Assembly (NCBI GenBank): GCA_963773315.1
Contig: CAVZAF010000002.1
Location: 62,001 to 126,000, forward strand
Source: DATKAS01 sp963773315
Lineage (GTDB): Bacteria; Actinomycetota; Acidimicrobiia; Acidimicrobiales; DATKAS01
Length of the DNA: 64,000 nucleotides
Direction of reading: 5' to 3'
Shown: piece by piece, positions 44,532-52,147 of the stretch
Numbering within the stretch: position 1 is the first letter of the stretch
Layout: every line of letters starts with the position of its first letter
Notes under the pieces: generated by a model
Told to the model about the DNA's origin: nothing
The model's database searches: none
What the model saw: only the letters and a program-made list of their open reading frames with translations
Program-made: the position numbers and the translations under genes

Positions 44532-46574
44532 ATGTCGCAGTCCGACGCCACCGTTCTGAACCAGCGCTACGAGCTGCAGCGCCGGGTCGGTCGGGGAGGC
44601 ATGGCCGACGTCTTCTTGGCCCGAGACCAGCTGCTCGATCGCCCGGTCGCGCTCAAGGTGCTCTTCCCGGAATTCGCGCAGGACCCGGCGTTCGTCGAGC
44701 GATTCCGGCGTGAGGCGCAGGCCGCGGCGAACCTCAACCATCCGAACATCGTCAGCGTCTACGACTGGGGCGAGGCCTCCGGCACGTACTACATCGTCAT
44801 GGAGTACATCGACGGGCGCAGCCTCGCCGAGGTCCTTCGCAGCGAAGGACGCGTGCGTCCTGACCGTGCCATCGACGCGACGATCGCGATCGCCCTCGCG
44901 CTCGCCTCGGCCCACACGAGCGGTGTCATCCACCGCGACATCAAGCCTGCGAACATCCTCATCACGCGCGACGGCCAGGTGAAGGTCGCCGACTTCGGCA
45001 TCGCGCGAGCGCTCAACACCGCCCACGAGCAAGACCTGACGCAAGCGGGCTCGGTCATGGGCACCGCGAGCTACTTCTCACCCGAGCAGGCACAAGGCCA
45101 CGCGCTCGACGCCCGCAGCGACCTCTACTCGCTCGGCATCGTCCTCTACGAGATGCTGACCGGGAAGCCGCCGTTCACCGGAGAGAACCCGGTCGCCATC
45201 GCGTACAAGCAGGTACACGAGATGCCGGCGGCGCCGAGCACGATCGTGCCGACGACGCCTCCCGGGCTCGAGGGGATCACGCTGCAGCTCCTCGCGAAGA
45301 ACCCTGCCGACCGCTACGCCAACTGCGGCGATCTGATCACCGACTTGCGACGCGTGCGCGCGGGCAAGCCGCCGCTCGGCGCGACCGCCGCGCGGGGCAC
45401 GACCTCCGAGAACGCGGTGACCGACACCAATGCGGCCGGGATCGCGGCTGTCGCGGTCGCAGCTGGCGCGGCGACGAACGCGGTCGACGCGGCGGCCTAT
45501 CAGCCCACCCGCGCCGAGCCGGCGGTGCGCCGCACGCAGACTGTGCCCGCGACCGAGTACGAGGAGGTGGACGAGGCACCGCGCCGGCGAATCGGCATGT
45601 GGATCCTCATCCTGCTGCTCCTCGCCGGCATCGGCGTGATGGCCTGGTTGCTGACCTCCGGCAAGCTGAACAACAAGGGCTCGGCGCTGAAGGTCACCGT
45701 GCCCTCCGTGCTCAACATGAAGTCAGCCGATGCGAAGGCGACGCTCGAGCAGCAAGGCTTCGTGGTCAACCTGACGTTCGAGCAGCGCTCTGACGTCCTG
45801 ACCGACATCGTCTTCTCGCAGAACCCCAATGCGAACGCGCAGGCCGACAAGAACAGCACCGTCGACATCATCGCCAGCTCGGGTGGCCAGCCGATAGAGC
45901 TGCCGAACGTCATTGGCCTGCAGCAGGCCGATGCCGTCGCGAAGCTCCAGGGCATGAACATGCAGACCGAGATCGTCACCGTGCAGACCCAGGACAAGCC
46001 CGAAGGCACGGTCCTCGCGCAGAACCCTCCGCCGGGGCAGAAGGTGCCCGAGCAGACGAAGGTGACCTTGCAGGTCGCGGGGCCGCCTGACCTCATCGAG
46101 ATCCCTGACGTCACTGGCCAAGATCAGCTCTCTGCGGCAGCGACGCTCGGCCGCAACTTCCAGGTCGAGACGAAGCAGGAGCAGTCCGACTCGATCCCGG
46201 TGGGTCGGGTCATCAGCACCGATCCGCCCGCGGGCACGAAGGTCGCGCGCGACACCACGGTCACGATGACGATCTCCGCGGGCACTCCGGTCACGACCGT
46301 CCCCGATGTCACCGGCCTCTCTCAGTCAGCCGCGTCAGACCGCCTGACGAACGCCGGCCTTCAGATGGACCCGCAGTTCGTGGACCTGTCGCCTGGCGAC
46401 CCGCGCATCGGCGTCGTGATCACGCAGAACCCGCAGGGCGGTGTGAAGGCCGACGCCGGCTTGGTCGTCACCGTGATCATCGGCCAGCAGATCGGCGGCG
46501 GCGGTGGCGGCGCGACGTCGACCCTTCCGGGTGGCGCCACGACCTCGATCTTGTTCGGGCCGCCTCCTACCTGA
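44532..46574 (+). CDS. pknB: Serine/threonine kinase PknB with four PASTA domains
   Basis: 680 aa from the ATG at 44532. Cytoplasmic kinase domain (residues 1 to about 270): YELQRRVGRGGMADVFLARD, the ATP-Lys in PVALKVL, catalytic loop VIHRDIKPANILIT, DFG in VADFGIARAL, and the activation segment GSVMGTASYFSPEQAQG. An Ala-rich linker, a membrane helix (MWILILLLLAGIGVMAWLL, near 355-374) and four extracellular PASTA repeats (each with P-V/I-G-x3-A and a G-T-V/V-I-x-Q-NPxxG motif) follow. PASTA domains sense muropeptides or lipid II, coupling wall status to phosphorylation of FhaA, FhaB and others. The frame extends far upstream antisense to pbpA, which is not coding. Confidence 0.96.
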   Translation: MSQSDATVLNQRYELQRRVGRGGMADVFLARDQLLDRPVALKVLFPEFAQDPAFVERFRREAQAAANLNHPNIVSVYDWGEASGTYYIVMEYIDGRSLAEVLRSEGRVRPDRAIDATIAIALALASAHTSGVIHRDIKPANILITRDGQVKVADFGIARALNTAHEQDLTQAGSVMGTASYFSPEQAQGHALDARSDLYSLGIVLYEMLTGKPPFTGENPVAIAYKQVHEMPAAPSTIVPTTPPGLEGITLQLLAKNPADRYANCGDLITDLRRVRAGKPPLGATAARGTTSENAVTDTNAAGIAAVAVAAGAATNAVDAAAYQPTRAEPAVRRTQTVPATEYEEVDEAPRRRIGMWILILLLLAGIGVMAWLLTSGKLNNKGSALKVTVPSVLNMKSADAKATLEQQGFVVNLTFEQRSDVLTDIVFSQNPNANAQADKNSTVDIIASSGGQPIELPNVIGLQQADAVAKLQGMNMQTEIVTVQTQDKPEGTVLAQNPPPGQKVPEQTKVTLQVAGPPDLIEIPDVTGQDQLSAAATLGRNFQVETKQEQSDSIPVGRVISTDPPAGTKVARDTTVTMTISAGTPVTTVPDVTGLSQSAASDRLTNAGLQMDPQFVDLSPGDPRIGVVITQNPQGGVKADAGLVVTVIIGQQIGGGGGGATSTLPGGATTSILFGPPPT

Positions 46575-47154
46575 CCTGCGCGAGGAAGTTCGCGAGCAGC
46601 TGGTGCCCGCTCGCGGTGAGCACAGACTCGGGATGGAACTGCACGCCTTCGATCGCGTGCTCGCGGTGGCGCAGCCCCATGATCGTGCCGTCGTCAGTCT
46701 CGGCCGTGATCTCGAGCACTGCAGGCAGCGTCTCGCGGTCGACGATCAGCGAGTGGTACCGCGTCGCCTCGAACGGATCGGGCAGCCCGGTGAACACGCC
46801 GCGATCCTGATGGTGGATGAGCGACGTCTTGCCGTGCATCACGCGGTCGGCGCGCACCACGTCTCCGCCGAACACCTGGCCGATGGCCTGATGGCCGAGG
46901 CACACCCCCAGGATCGGGCACACGCCGGCGAAGCGCTCGATGATCGCGTTCGACAGACCCGCGTCTTCGGGCCGCCCCGGGCCGGGTGAGATCAGGATCG
47001 CGTCGGGGGCGAGCGCCTCGACCTCGTCGATCGTGATCTGGTCGGCGCGGTGGACGATCGGGTCCGCGCCGAGCTCGCCGAGGTACTGCACGAGGTTGTA
47101 GACGAACGAGTCGTAGTTGTCGATGACGAGCACTCGCACCGCCGATTCGGCCAC
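46567..47154 (-). CDS. Glutamine amidotransferase, anthranilate/aminodeoxychorismate synthase component II
   Basis: 195 aa from the GTG at 47154 (VAESAVRVLVIDNYDSFVYNL); a GTG at 47139 is the alternative. TrpG/PabA class I amidotransferase: YDSFVYNLVQYL at the N-terminus, PGRPEDAGLS, the nucleophile Cys in GVCLGHQAIGQVFGG, and the His-x-Glu of EGVQFHPESVLTASG. It supplies ammonia to chorismate-using synthases for tryptophan or folate. In actinobacteria a TrpG gene next to pknB and crgA is usual. The promoter looks leaderless (TAATCT-N7-GTG) and is back-to-back with that of crgA. The 3' end overlaps pknB by 8 bp, convergently. Confidence 0.92.
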   Translation of the reverse strand: MAESAVRVLVIDNYDSFVYNLVQYLGELGADPIVHRADQITIDEVEALAPDAILISPGPGRPEDAGLSNAIIERFAGVCPILGVCLGHQAIGQVFGGDVVRADRVMHGKTSLIHHQDRGVFTGLPDPFEATRYHSLIVDRETLPAVLEITAETDDGTIMGLRHREHAIEGVQFHPESVLTASGHQLLANFLAQVR

Positions 47155-47161
47155 GACTCCG

Positions 47162-47167
47162 AGATTA
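47162..47167 (-). promoter_or_regulatory. Leaderless -10 element for the amidotransferase gene (TAATCT, N7, GTG)
   Basis: On the minus strand TAATCT ends 7 nt before the GTG at 47154. Confidence 0.5.
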
Positions 47168-47180
47168 CGAGAGCGGTTGC

Positions 47181-47186
47181 TAGTCT
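47181..47186 (+). promoter_or_regulatory. Putative -10 for crgA (TAGTCT)
   Basis: TAGTCT on the plus strand lies 11 nt before the crgA ATG at 47198, giving a leader of only about 4-5 nt. It is 13 bp from the divergent -10, so the two RNA polymerase footprints overlap. Confidence 0.4.
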
Positions 47187-47197
47187 CGGATGCCGAA

Positions 47198-47500
47198 ATG
47201 GCACCTCCGAAGAAGCGTGGCGGCGGTCGAGTGACCGCGAAGGGCACACAGAGCGGCGCGAAGCCTTCGCCGCCGCGCGACGACTCCTCGTCGGGTCGCT
47301 ACACCCCGCCGATCCCGAAGGCCGTGAAGGTCAGCCCGCCCTGGGTGCCGGTCCTCATGTTCGCCCTGCTCGGCATCGGCTGCGTGATGATCATGCTCAA
47401 CTACCTCGAGGTCCTTCCTGGCGCGGCCAGCAACTGGTACCTCGTCGGGGGGCTCGCGTTCATCCTCGGCGGCATCGCCACGGCGACCCAATTCCGCTGA
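47198..47500 (+). CDS. crgA: Cell division protein CrgA
   Basis: 100 aa from the ATG at 47198 (MAPPKKRGGGR). A basic, Pro-rich N-terminal half is followed by the CrgA core with two membrane helices (VPVLMFALLGIGCVMIMLNYL and WYLVGGLAFILGGIATATQFR) and the conserved KVSPPWVPV and SNWYLVGG elements. CrgA is a small transmembrane inhibitor/organiser of the FtsZ ring found in actinobacteria next to trpG/pknB. The N-terminal extension is longer than in mycobacteria. The gene is followed by a strong inverted repeat. Confidence 0.92.
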   Translation: MAPPKKRGGGRVTAKGTQSGAKPSPPRDDSSSGRYTPPIPKAVKVSPPWVPVLMFALLGIGCVMIMLNYLEVLPGAASNWYLVGGLAFILGGIATATQFR

Positions 47501-47503
47501 CGG

Positions 47504-47524
47504 TTGTCCCCAACGTGGGGACAA
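47504..47524. terminator. TTGTCCCC/GGGGACAA inverted repeat after crgA
   Basis: TTGTCCCC (47504-47511) and GGGGACAA (47517-47524) form an 8-bp stem with loop AACGT, 3 bp after the crgA stop. The arms also read as two outward 9-mers (TTGTCCCCA and its complement) that differ from the actinobacterial DnaA box TTGTCCACA at one base. A terminator is the simpler explanation. Confidence 0.55.
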
Positions 47525-47584
47525 GTCTGGGGTTCGTCACACCGTTGTAACTTCGCGGCCACTCGAACGGCGCCTCCTGGGCAG

Positions 47585-47842
47585 CTATTCGACCGGAGCG
47601 ACGAGATCCATGTCCTCCTGGCAGTGACGGGGAGGATCGGGCAGCTCGTCGGTGGCGAGGGTCATCCTCACCTCGGTGCCGCAGATCGCACACCGGTACT
47701 GGATCTTCACCCTGCGCATCTCGCCTGCGGGCGGCGGAGGAGGCAGCGGCGTCGCGAGCGAGCGGATCATGCCGAGCCCCACGCGGAACACGAAGAGCCC
47801 GACGAGGATGCCTGCGGCGGCCCAGACGATCGTGCCGAACAT
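47585..47842 (-). CDS. Small membrane protein with a zinc-ribbon-like tail
   Basis: 85 aa. One N-terminal membrane segment (IVWAAAGILVGLFVFRVGLGMI, residues 4-26), a poly-Pro linker, then CAICGTEVRMTLATDELPDPPRHCQEDM, with CxxC and a later HC that could form a zinc site. It has the look of a conserved actinobacterial hypothetical. TATCCT lies 9 nt upstream of the ATG and may be its -10. No function can be assigned. Confidence 0.65.
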   Translation of the reverse strand: MFGTIVWAAAGILVGLFVFRVGLGMIRSLATPLPPPPPAGEMRRVKIQYRCAICGTEVRMTLATDELPDPPRHCQEDMDLVAPVE

Positions 47843-47891
47843 GACACGACCAGGATAGGTATCTCTGCGCCCTACCGAGCCGCGACATCAC

Positions 47892-48077
47892 GGAGCTGGC
47901 GTCCGCTTTGCTTCCGCCAGCTCCGGTCGCTTCGCTCCACAATCGGTGCTTCGCGCACCCCGGCGGCGCGTTGCGCCGCGTTGTCTCGGCGCCGACCGCC
48001 GCTTCGCTTCGGGCGGCGCCTCTCGCTTCGCTCGACAATCCTCCGATCGGCGGCCCGAGCAGCGCACTGCGCTGCTC
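47892..48077. repeat. GC-rich hairpin array with an internal direct repeat
   Basis: This is most of the 247-bp gap between the zinc-ribbon gene and the thiolase. Inverted repeats, in order: GGAGCTGGCG/CGCCAGCTCC (47892-47901, 47915-47924), GGTGC/GCACC (47945-47959), GCGGCGC/GCGCCGC (47963-47979), CCGCC/GGCGG (47996-48016) and GAGCAGCGCA/TGCGCTGCTC (48057-48077). The 18-mers TCGCTTCGCTCCACAATC (47927-47944) and TCGCTTCGCTCGACAATC (48023-48040) differ at one base and are 96 bp apart. No ORF or promoter was seen in it. Confidence 0.65.
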
Positions 48078-48089
48078 GCTGGGCAGCGA

Positions 48090-49253
48090 CTAGCCCAACC
48101 GCTCGATGATCGTGGCGTTGGCCATGCCACCGCCCTCACACATCGTCTGCAGGCCGTAGCGACCGCCGGTGCGCTCGAGCTCGTTGAGCAGCGTCGCCAT
48201 CAGCTTGGCGCCCGAGCATCCGAGCGGGTGGCCGAGCGCGATCGCGCCGCCGTTGACGTTCACCTTGCTCATGTCCGGGTGGTGCTCCTTCTCCCACGCC
48301 AGCACGACGGAGGCGAACGCCTCGTTGATCTCGGTGAGGTCGATCTGGTCGAGCGTGAGCCCGGCCCGCTCGAGCACCTTGGACGTCGCGGGGATCGGCG
48401 CGGTGAGCATGAGGCGGGGATCGGCGCCGGCGATGGCGAACGACACGAACCGAGCGCGCGGCTTGAGGCCGAGCTGGTTCGCCTTGTCCTCGCTCATGAT
48501 GAGCATCGCCGACGCGCCGTCGGTGATCTGGCTCGAGTTGCCGGCCGTGACCTTGCCGTCTTCCTTGAACGACGGCTTCAGCTTGCCGAGCGACTCGACG
48601 GTGGTGTCGGGGCGGATGCCCTCGTCCGCGACGACCAGGTCGCCGTCGGCGCCCTTCACGGCGATGATCTCGTTCTGGAAGCGTCCCTCAGCGGTGGCCT
48701 GCGCGGCGCGCTGCTGGCTCTGCGCTGCGAACGTGTCGAGGTCCTCGCGGCTCAGGCCCCACTTCTCCGCGATGAGCTCGGCCGAGATGCCCTGAGGCAC
48801 GAGGCCACCCACGGGCGCGTAGCGCGCGTTGACCATCGGGCCGAACGGGATGCCGTACTTGCCTTCCGCGAACGACGCGCCCATCGGCACGCGGGTCATC
48901 ACCTCGACGCCCGCCGCGATCACGATGTCGTACGCACCGCTGATCACGCCCTGCGCGGCGAAGTGGGCCGATTGCTGCGACGACCCGCACTGACGGTCGA
49001 CCGTCGTCGCCGGCACCGTCTCGGGAAAGCCCGCGGCGAGCACCGCGTTGCGGCCGATGTTCGCGGCCTGCTCACCGACCTGCATCACGCAGCCCATGAT
49101 CACGTCTTCGATGAGCTCGGGATCGACCTGGTTGCGCTCGACGAGCGCCTTCAGCGTCTCGGCGGCGAGATCGACCGGATGCCAGTCGCGCAGCTTGCCG
49201 TTGCGCTTGCCTCCGGCGGTGCGGACGGCGTCGATGATGACTGCGGTGCCCAT
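48090..49253 (-). CDS. Thiolase (acetyl-CoA C-acyltransferase family)
   Basis: 387 aa from the ATG at 49253; GAGGAG at 49261-49266 is the Shine-Dalgarno (7 nt spacing). Thiolase features: N-terminal active-site Cys in VDRQCGSSQQSAHFAAQGV, NGGAIALGHPLGCSGA with catalytic His and Cys, and NEAFASVV. It performs the CoA-dependent cleavage or condensation step of fatty-acid or related beta-oxidation. A TTGACC-N4-GGTCAA inverted repeat lies 32 bp upstream, between it and the divergent acyl-CoA ligase gene, suggesting one shared regulator. Substrate chain length cannot be inferred. Confidence 0.92.
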   Translation of the reverse strand: MGTAVIIDAVRTAGGKRNGKLRDWHPVDLAAETLKALVERNQVDPELIEDVIMGCVMQVGEQAANIGRNAVLAAGFPETVPATTVDRQCGSSQQSAHFAAQGVISGAYDIVIAAGVEVMTRVPMGASFAEGKYGIPFGPMVNARYAPVGGLVPQGISAELIAEKWGLSREDLDTFAAQSQQRAAQATAEGRFQNEIIAVKGADGDLVVADEGIRPDTTVESLGKLKPSFKEDGKVTAGNSSQITDGASAMLIMSEDKANQLGLKPRARFVSFAIAGADPRLMLTAPIPATSKVLERAGLTLDQIDLTEINEAFASVVLAWEKEHHPDMSKVNVNGGAIALGHPLGCSGAKLMATLLNELERTGGRYGLQTMCEGGGMANATIIERLG

Positions 49254-49284
49254 TGTCTGGCTCCTCACTCTGTCTGGCCCGGGA

Positions 49285-49300
49285 TTGACCGAAGGGTCAA
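49285..49300. promoter_or_regulatory. Inverted repeat TTGACC-GAAG-GGTCAA, putative operator
   Basis: A perfect 6+6-bp inverted repeat between the divergent thiolase (start 49253) and acyl-CoA ligase (start 49381). The same half-sites with the same N4 spacing occur at 63149-63164 upstream of an LLM oxidoreductase. The form suits a TetR-like or GntR-like lipid-metabolism repressor. Confidence 0.65.
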
Positions 49301-49380
49301 GTCTGCTCAGCCCGCCCGGACGTGTCCAACTCGCGGTGTGAGAGATTTGGGTCTCACCGTCGGGGAGCGAGGGGGACGCC

Positions 49381-51183
49381 ATGGCCTGGGCCAGCATCGA
49401 AGAGGTCGATCGGGCAGTCGCGGGCGAGACGGTGCCCCGCATGTTCCTGAAGACCGTCGCCGCCCATGGCGACGCCGTCGCGCTGCGCTGCATGGACGAC
49501 GCCGGGGGCTGGAAGGAATGGACGTTCAACGACTACCGCGACCAGGTCGCGAAGGCGGCCGCCGCCTTGCGAGGCCTCGGCCTCGAGGCCGGCGACAAGG
49601 TCGTGATGATGATGCGCAACCGGCCGGACTTCCACTGGCTCGACACGGCCGCGCAGTTCCTGCGCATCACCCCCGTCTCGATCTACAACTCCTCCTCCAT
49701 CGAGGAGATCGTCTACTTGTCGACGCACTGCGAGGCGCAGGCAGCGATCCTCGAAGACGCCGGCTTCCTCGAGAAGTTCGTGAAGATCCGCGGCGAGATC
49801 CCGACGCTGCAGCACATCGCGGTGATGGACGCGAGCTTGGCCACCGGCGACGTGATGGCGCTCGACGCGCTCATGGACACCGAGCCGCTCGACCTCGATG
49901 AGCTCGCCGCGCAGACGTCGCCCGACGACCTCGCCACGATGATCTACACGTCAGGCACGACCGGCCCTGCGAAGGCAGTCATGCTCGACCAGCACAACGT
50001 CGTGTTCACGGTCGAGAGCCTGCGCCGTTGCATCACGTTCGACGAGTACGTCGGCAAGAAGGTCATCTCGTACCTCCCGATGGCCCACATCGCCGAGCGA
50101 ATGACGAGCCACTACCAGCAGGCGGTGCTCGGGTTCACGGTGACGACGTGCCCCGACTTCAACCAGATCGCGACCTACGCGCGAGAGGTGCACCCGAACG
50201 TGCTCTTCGGCGTGCCGCGCGTGTGGGAGAAGGTCTACGCCGGAGTGAACGCGGTGCTCGCGGGCGACCCCGAGCGGAAGGGGAAGTTCGACGATGCGAT
50301 CGCCGCCGCGATCCCGATCGTCGAGAAGAAGGCGTGGGGCACCGCGACGAAGGAAGACCTCGACATGTGGGACTTCCTCGACGCAGTCGCGTTCAGCACC
50401 GTGCGTGGGCTCGTCGGACTCGATGAGCTCGACCTCGCGGTCACCGGCGCGGCGCCGATGTCGCCTGAGATCTTCGCCTGGTTCCGCGCGATCGGCGTGC
50501 CGCTTGCCGAGGTGTACGGCATGTCGGAGAGCTCGGGCCCGATGACGTTCACGACCGACAGGGTGAAAGCCGGCACGGTCGGCCAAGCGATCCCCGGCTG
50601 CGAGGTCGTGATCGCCGACGACGGCGAGGTCATCTGCCGAGGCGGCAACGTGTTCATGGGGTATTACAAGCAGCCCGACAAGACCGACGAAGCAGTCATC
50701 GACGGCTGGTTGCACTCTGGAGACATCGGCACGGTCGACGAGGACGGCTACTTCAAGATCGTGGACCGCAAGAAGGAGCTCATCATCACCGCGGGCGGCA
50801 AGAACATCAGCCCCGCGAACCTCGAGAACGCCCTGAAGCTCGTCCCGCTCGTCGGGCAGGCGTGTGCGATCGGCGACGGTCGGCCGTTCATCTCAGCGCT
50901 GCTCGTCCTCGACTCAGAGGTCGCCCCCGTGTGGGCGAAGGCGGAGGGGATCAGCTTCGACTCGCTCGCCGACCTGGCCAGCAACCCTCAGGTCGTCGCT
51001 GAGGTGCAGCGGGGCGTCGACGAGATCAACGAGCAGTTCGCGCGCGTCGAGAACATCCGCAAGTTCACGTTGCTCGGCGAGGAGTGGCTCCCGGACACCG
51101 ATCTGCTGACGCCGACGTCGAAGCTCAAGCGCCGCGGCATCCTCGCTCGCTACGCCGACCAGATCGAGGCGATGTATCGCTGA
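49381..51183 (+). CDS. AMP-dependent synthetase / long-chain acyl-CoA ligase
   Basis: 600 aa; Shine-Dalgarno GAGGGGG 6 nt before the ATG. Adenylate-forming enzyme: P-loop MIYTSGTTGPAKAVML near residue 183, VPRVWEKVYAGVNAV, the A5 region VYGMSESSGPMTF, GWLHSGDIGTVDEDGYFKIVDRKKELIITAGGKNISPANLE with the A8 hinge, and a C-terminal catalytic Lys in TPTSKLKRRGIL. The long form with SYLPMAHIAERMTSHY resembles FadD15-type ligases. It activates fatty acids to CoA thioesters, feeding the divergent thiolase. Both probably share the operator at 49285-49300. Confidence 0.93.
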   Translation: MAWASIEEVDRAVAGETVPRMFLKTVAAHGDAVALRCMDDAGGWKEWTFNDYRDQVAKAAAALRGLGLEAGDKVVMMMRNRPDFHWLDTAAQFLRITPVSIYNSSSIEEIVYLSTHCEAQAAILEDAGFLEKFVKIRGEIPTLQHIAVMDASLATGDVMALDALMDTEPLDLDELAAQTSPDDLATMIYTSGTTGPAKAVMLDQHNVVFTVESLRRCITFDEYVGKKVISYLPMAHIAERMTSHYQQAVLGFTVTTCPDFNQIATYAREVHPNVLFGVPRVWEKVYAGVNAVLAGDPERKGKFDDAIAAAIPIVEKKAWGTATKEDLDMWDFLDAVAFSTVRGLVGLDELDLAVTGAAPMSPEIFAWFRAIGVPLAEVYGMSESSGPMTFTTDRVKAGTVGQAIPGCEVVIADDGEVICRGGNVFMGYYKQPDKTDEAVIDGWLHSGDIGTVDEDGYFKIVDRKKELIITAGGKNISPANLENALKLVPLVGQACAIGDGRPFISALLVLDSEVAPVWAKAEGISFDSLADLASNPQVVAEVQRGVDEINEQFARVENIRKFTLLGEEWLPDTDLLTPTSKLKRRGILARYADQIEAMYR

Positions 51184-51196
51184 CAGGGGGACTGCG

Positions 51197-52147
51197 GTGG
51201 CGCGCCGCGGCACTCGGATTCCCACGGCTGCGTTCTGGGCGGTCGGGTCGGCGTTCTTCTGGTCGTTGACCGCGGTCATCGGCCGCGTGCAGGTGCGCGA
51301 CGGCATGCCCTCGTCGAGCGCGTTGCTCACACGGTTCGCGGTGTCCGCGGTGTTGCTCGTCGGCGCCACACTCGTCTTGCGTCGTCCCCTGGCGCCAGCC
51401 CGAGGCGAACGTCTCGGCGTGCTCGCGCTTGGCTTCGTCGGGTACGGCGGCGAGAGCACGCTCTACTTCCTCGGGCTCGAGCGAGGTTCGGCGGCGGCGG
51501 TCTCGCTGCTCTTCTACACGAACCCCGGCATCGTGATGTTGTTGCAGTGGGCGTTCGGCCATCGCAAGCCACGGCGCTCGGCGCTGCTCGCGTTCGGTGT
51601 TGCGCTGTGCGGCGTGGTGCTCGTCGCGTCGACCGGGTCGGACGTGTCGATCACGAAGGCGGGAGCACTCTTCGCCCTCGCCGCTGCGACGACGTACGCG
51701 TGCTACCTGCTCGTGAGCGAGCGTGTCGTCGCTCGCTCCGATCCGGTGACCGTCGCCGGCTGGCTGAGTGCCGGAGCCACCGTCGCGATGGGCGTGCGCT
51801 GTGCGTTCGACGGAGGAGTCGTGATCCCAGCCGACCTGCGCGTGCAATCGCTCACGGCTGGCATCGCGGCCGCCGTCGCGTTCGCGTTGCTGTTGATCGC
51901 TCTCGGCAAGCTCGGCGCGGGCCCGACCTCGATGCTCCTGCTGCTCGAGCTCGTGTGCGTGATCGTGCTGTCGGCCGTGTTCCTCGACGAGACGCTGTCG
52001 CCGGTGCAGCTGATCGGAGGAGCGCTCATCGCGCTCGGCGCGCTGATCATCGTGCGGTCCGGCGCGACGGCCGGACAAGCTGAGCTCGTGCCCGAGCTAG
52101 TGGCGGACGGCCATGTCGATGACGGTGGCGCCGGCGAGCGACGGTGA
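51197..52147 (+). CDS. EamA/DMT-family transporter
   Basis: 316 aa from a GTG at 51197 (CAGGGGG upstream). Ten membrane segments in two EamA halves: AAFWAVGSAFFWSLTAVIGRV..., GRESTLYFLGLERGSAAAVSLLFYTNPGIVMLLQW and a second half with AGALFALAAATTYACYLLVSERVVARSD and SMLLLLELVCVIVLSAVFLDETLSPVQLIGGALIALGALIIV. DMT members export small metabolites or amino acids; substrate unknown. The 3' end overlaps the convergent SGNH gene by about 50 bp. A short hydrophilic tail follows the last helix. Confidence 0.85.
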   Translation: MARRGTRIPTAAFWAVGSAFFWSLTAVIGRVQVRDGMPSSSALLTRFAVSAVLLVGATLVLRRPLAPARGERLGVLALGFVGYGGESTLYFLGLERGSAAAVSLLFYTNPGIVMLLQWAFGHRKPRRSALLAFGVALCGVVLVASTGSDVSITKAGALFALAAATTYACYLLVSERVVARSDPVTVAGWLSAGATVAMGVRCAFDGGVVIPADLRVQSLTAGIAAAVAFALLLIALGKLGAGPTSMLLLLELVCVIVLSAVFLDETLSPVQLIGGALIALGALIIVRSGATAGQAELVPELVADGHVDDGGAGERR

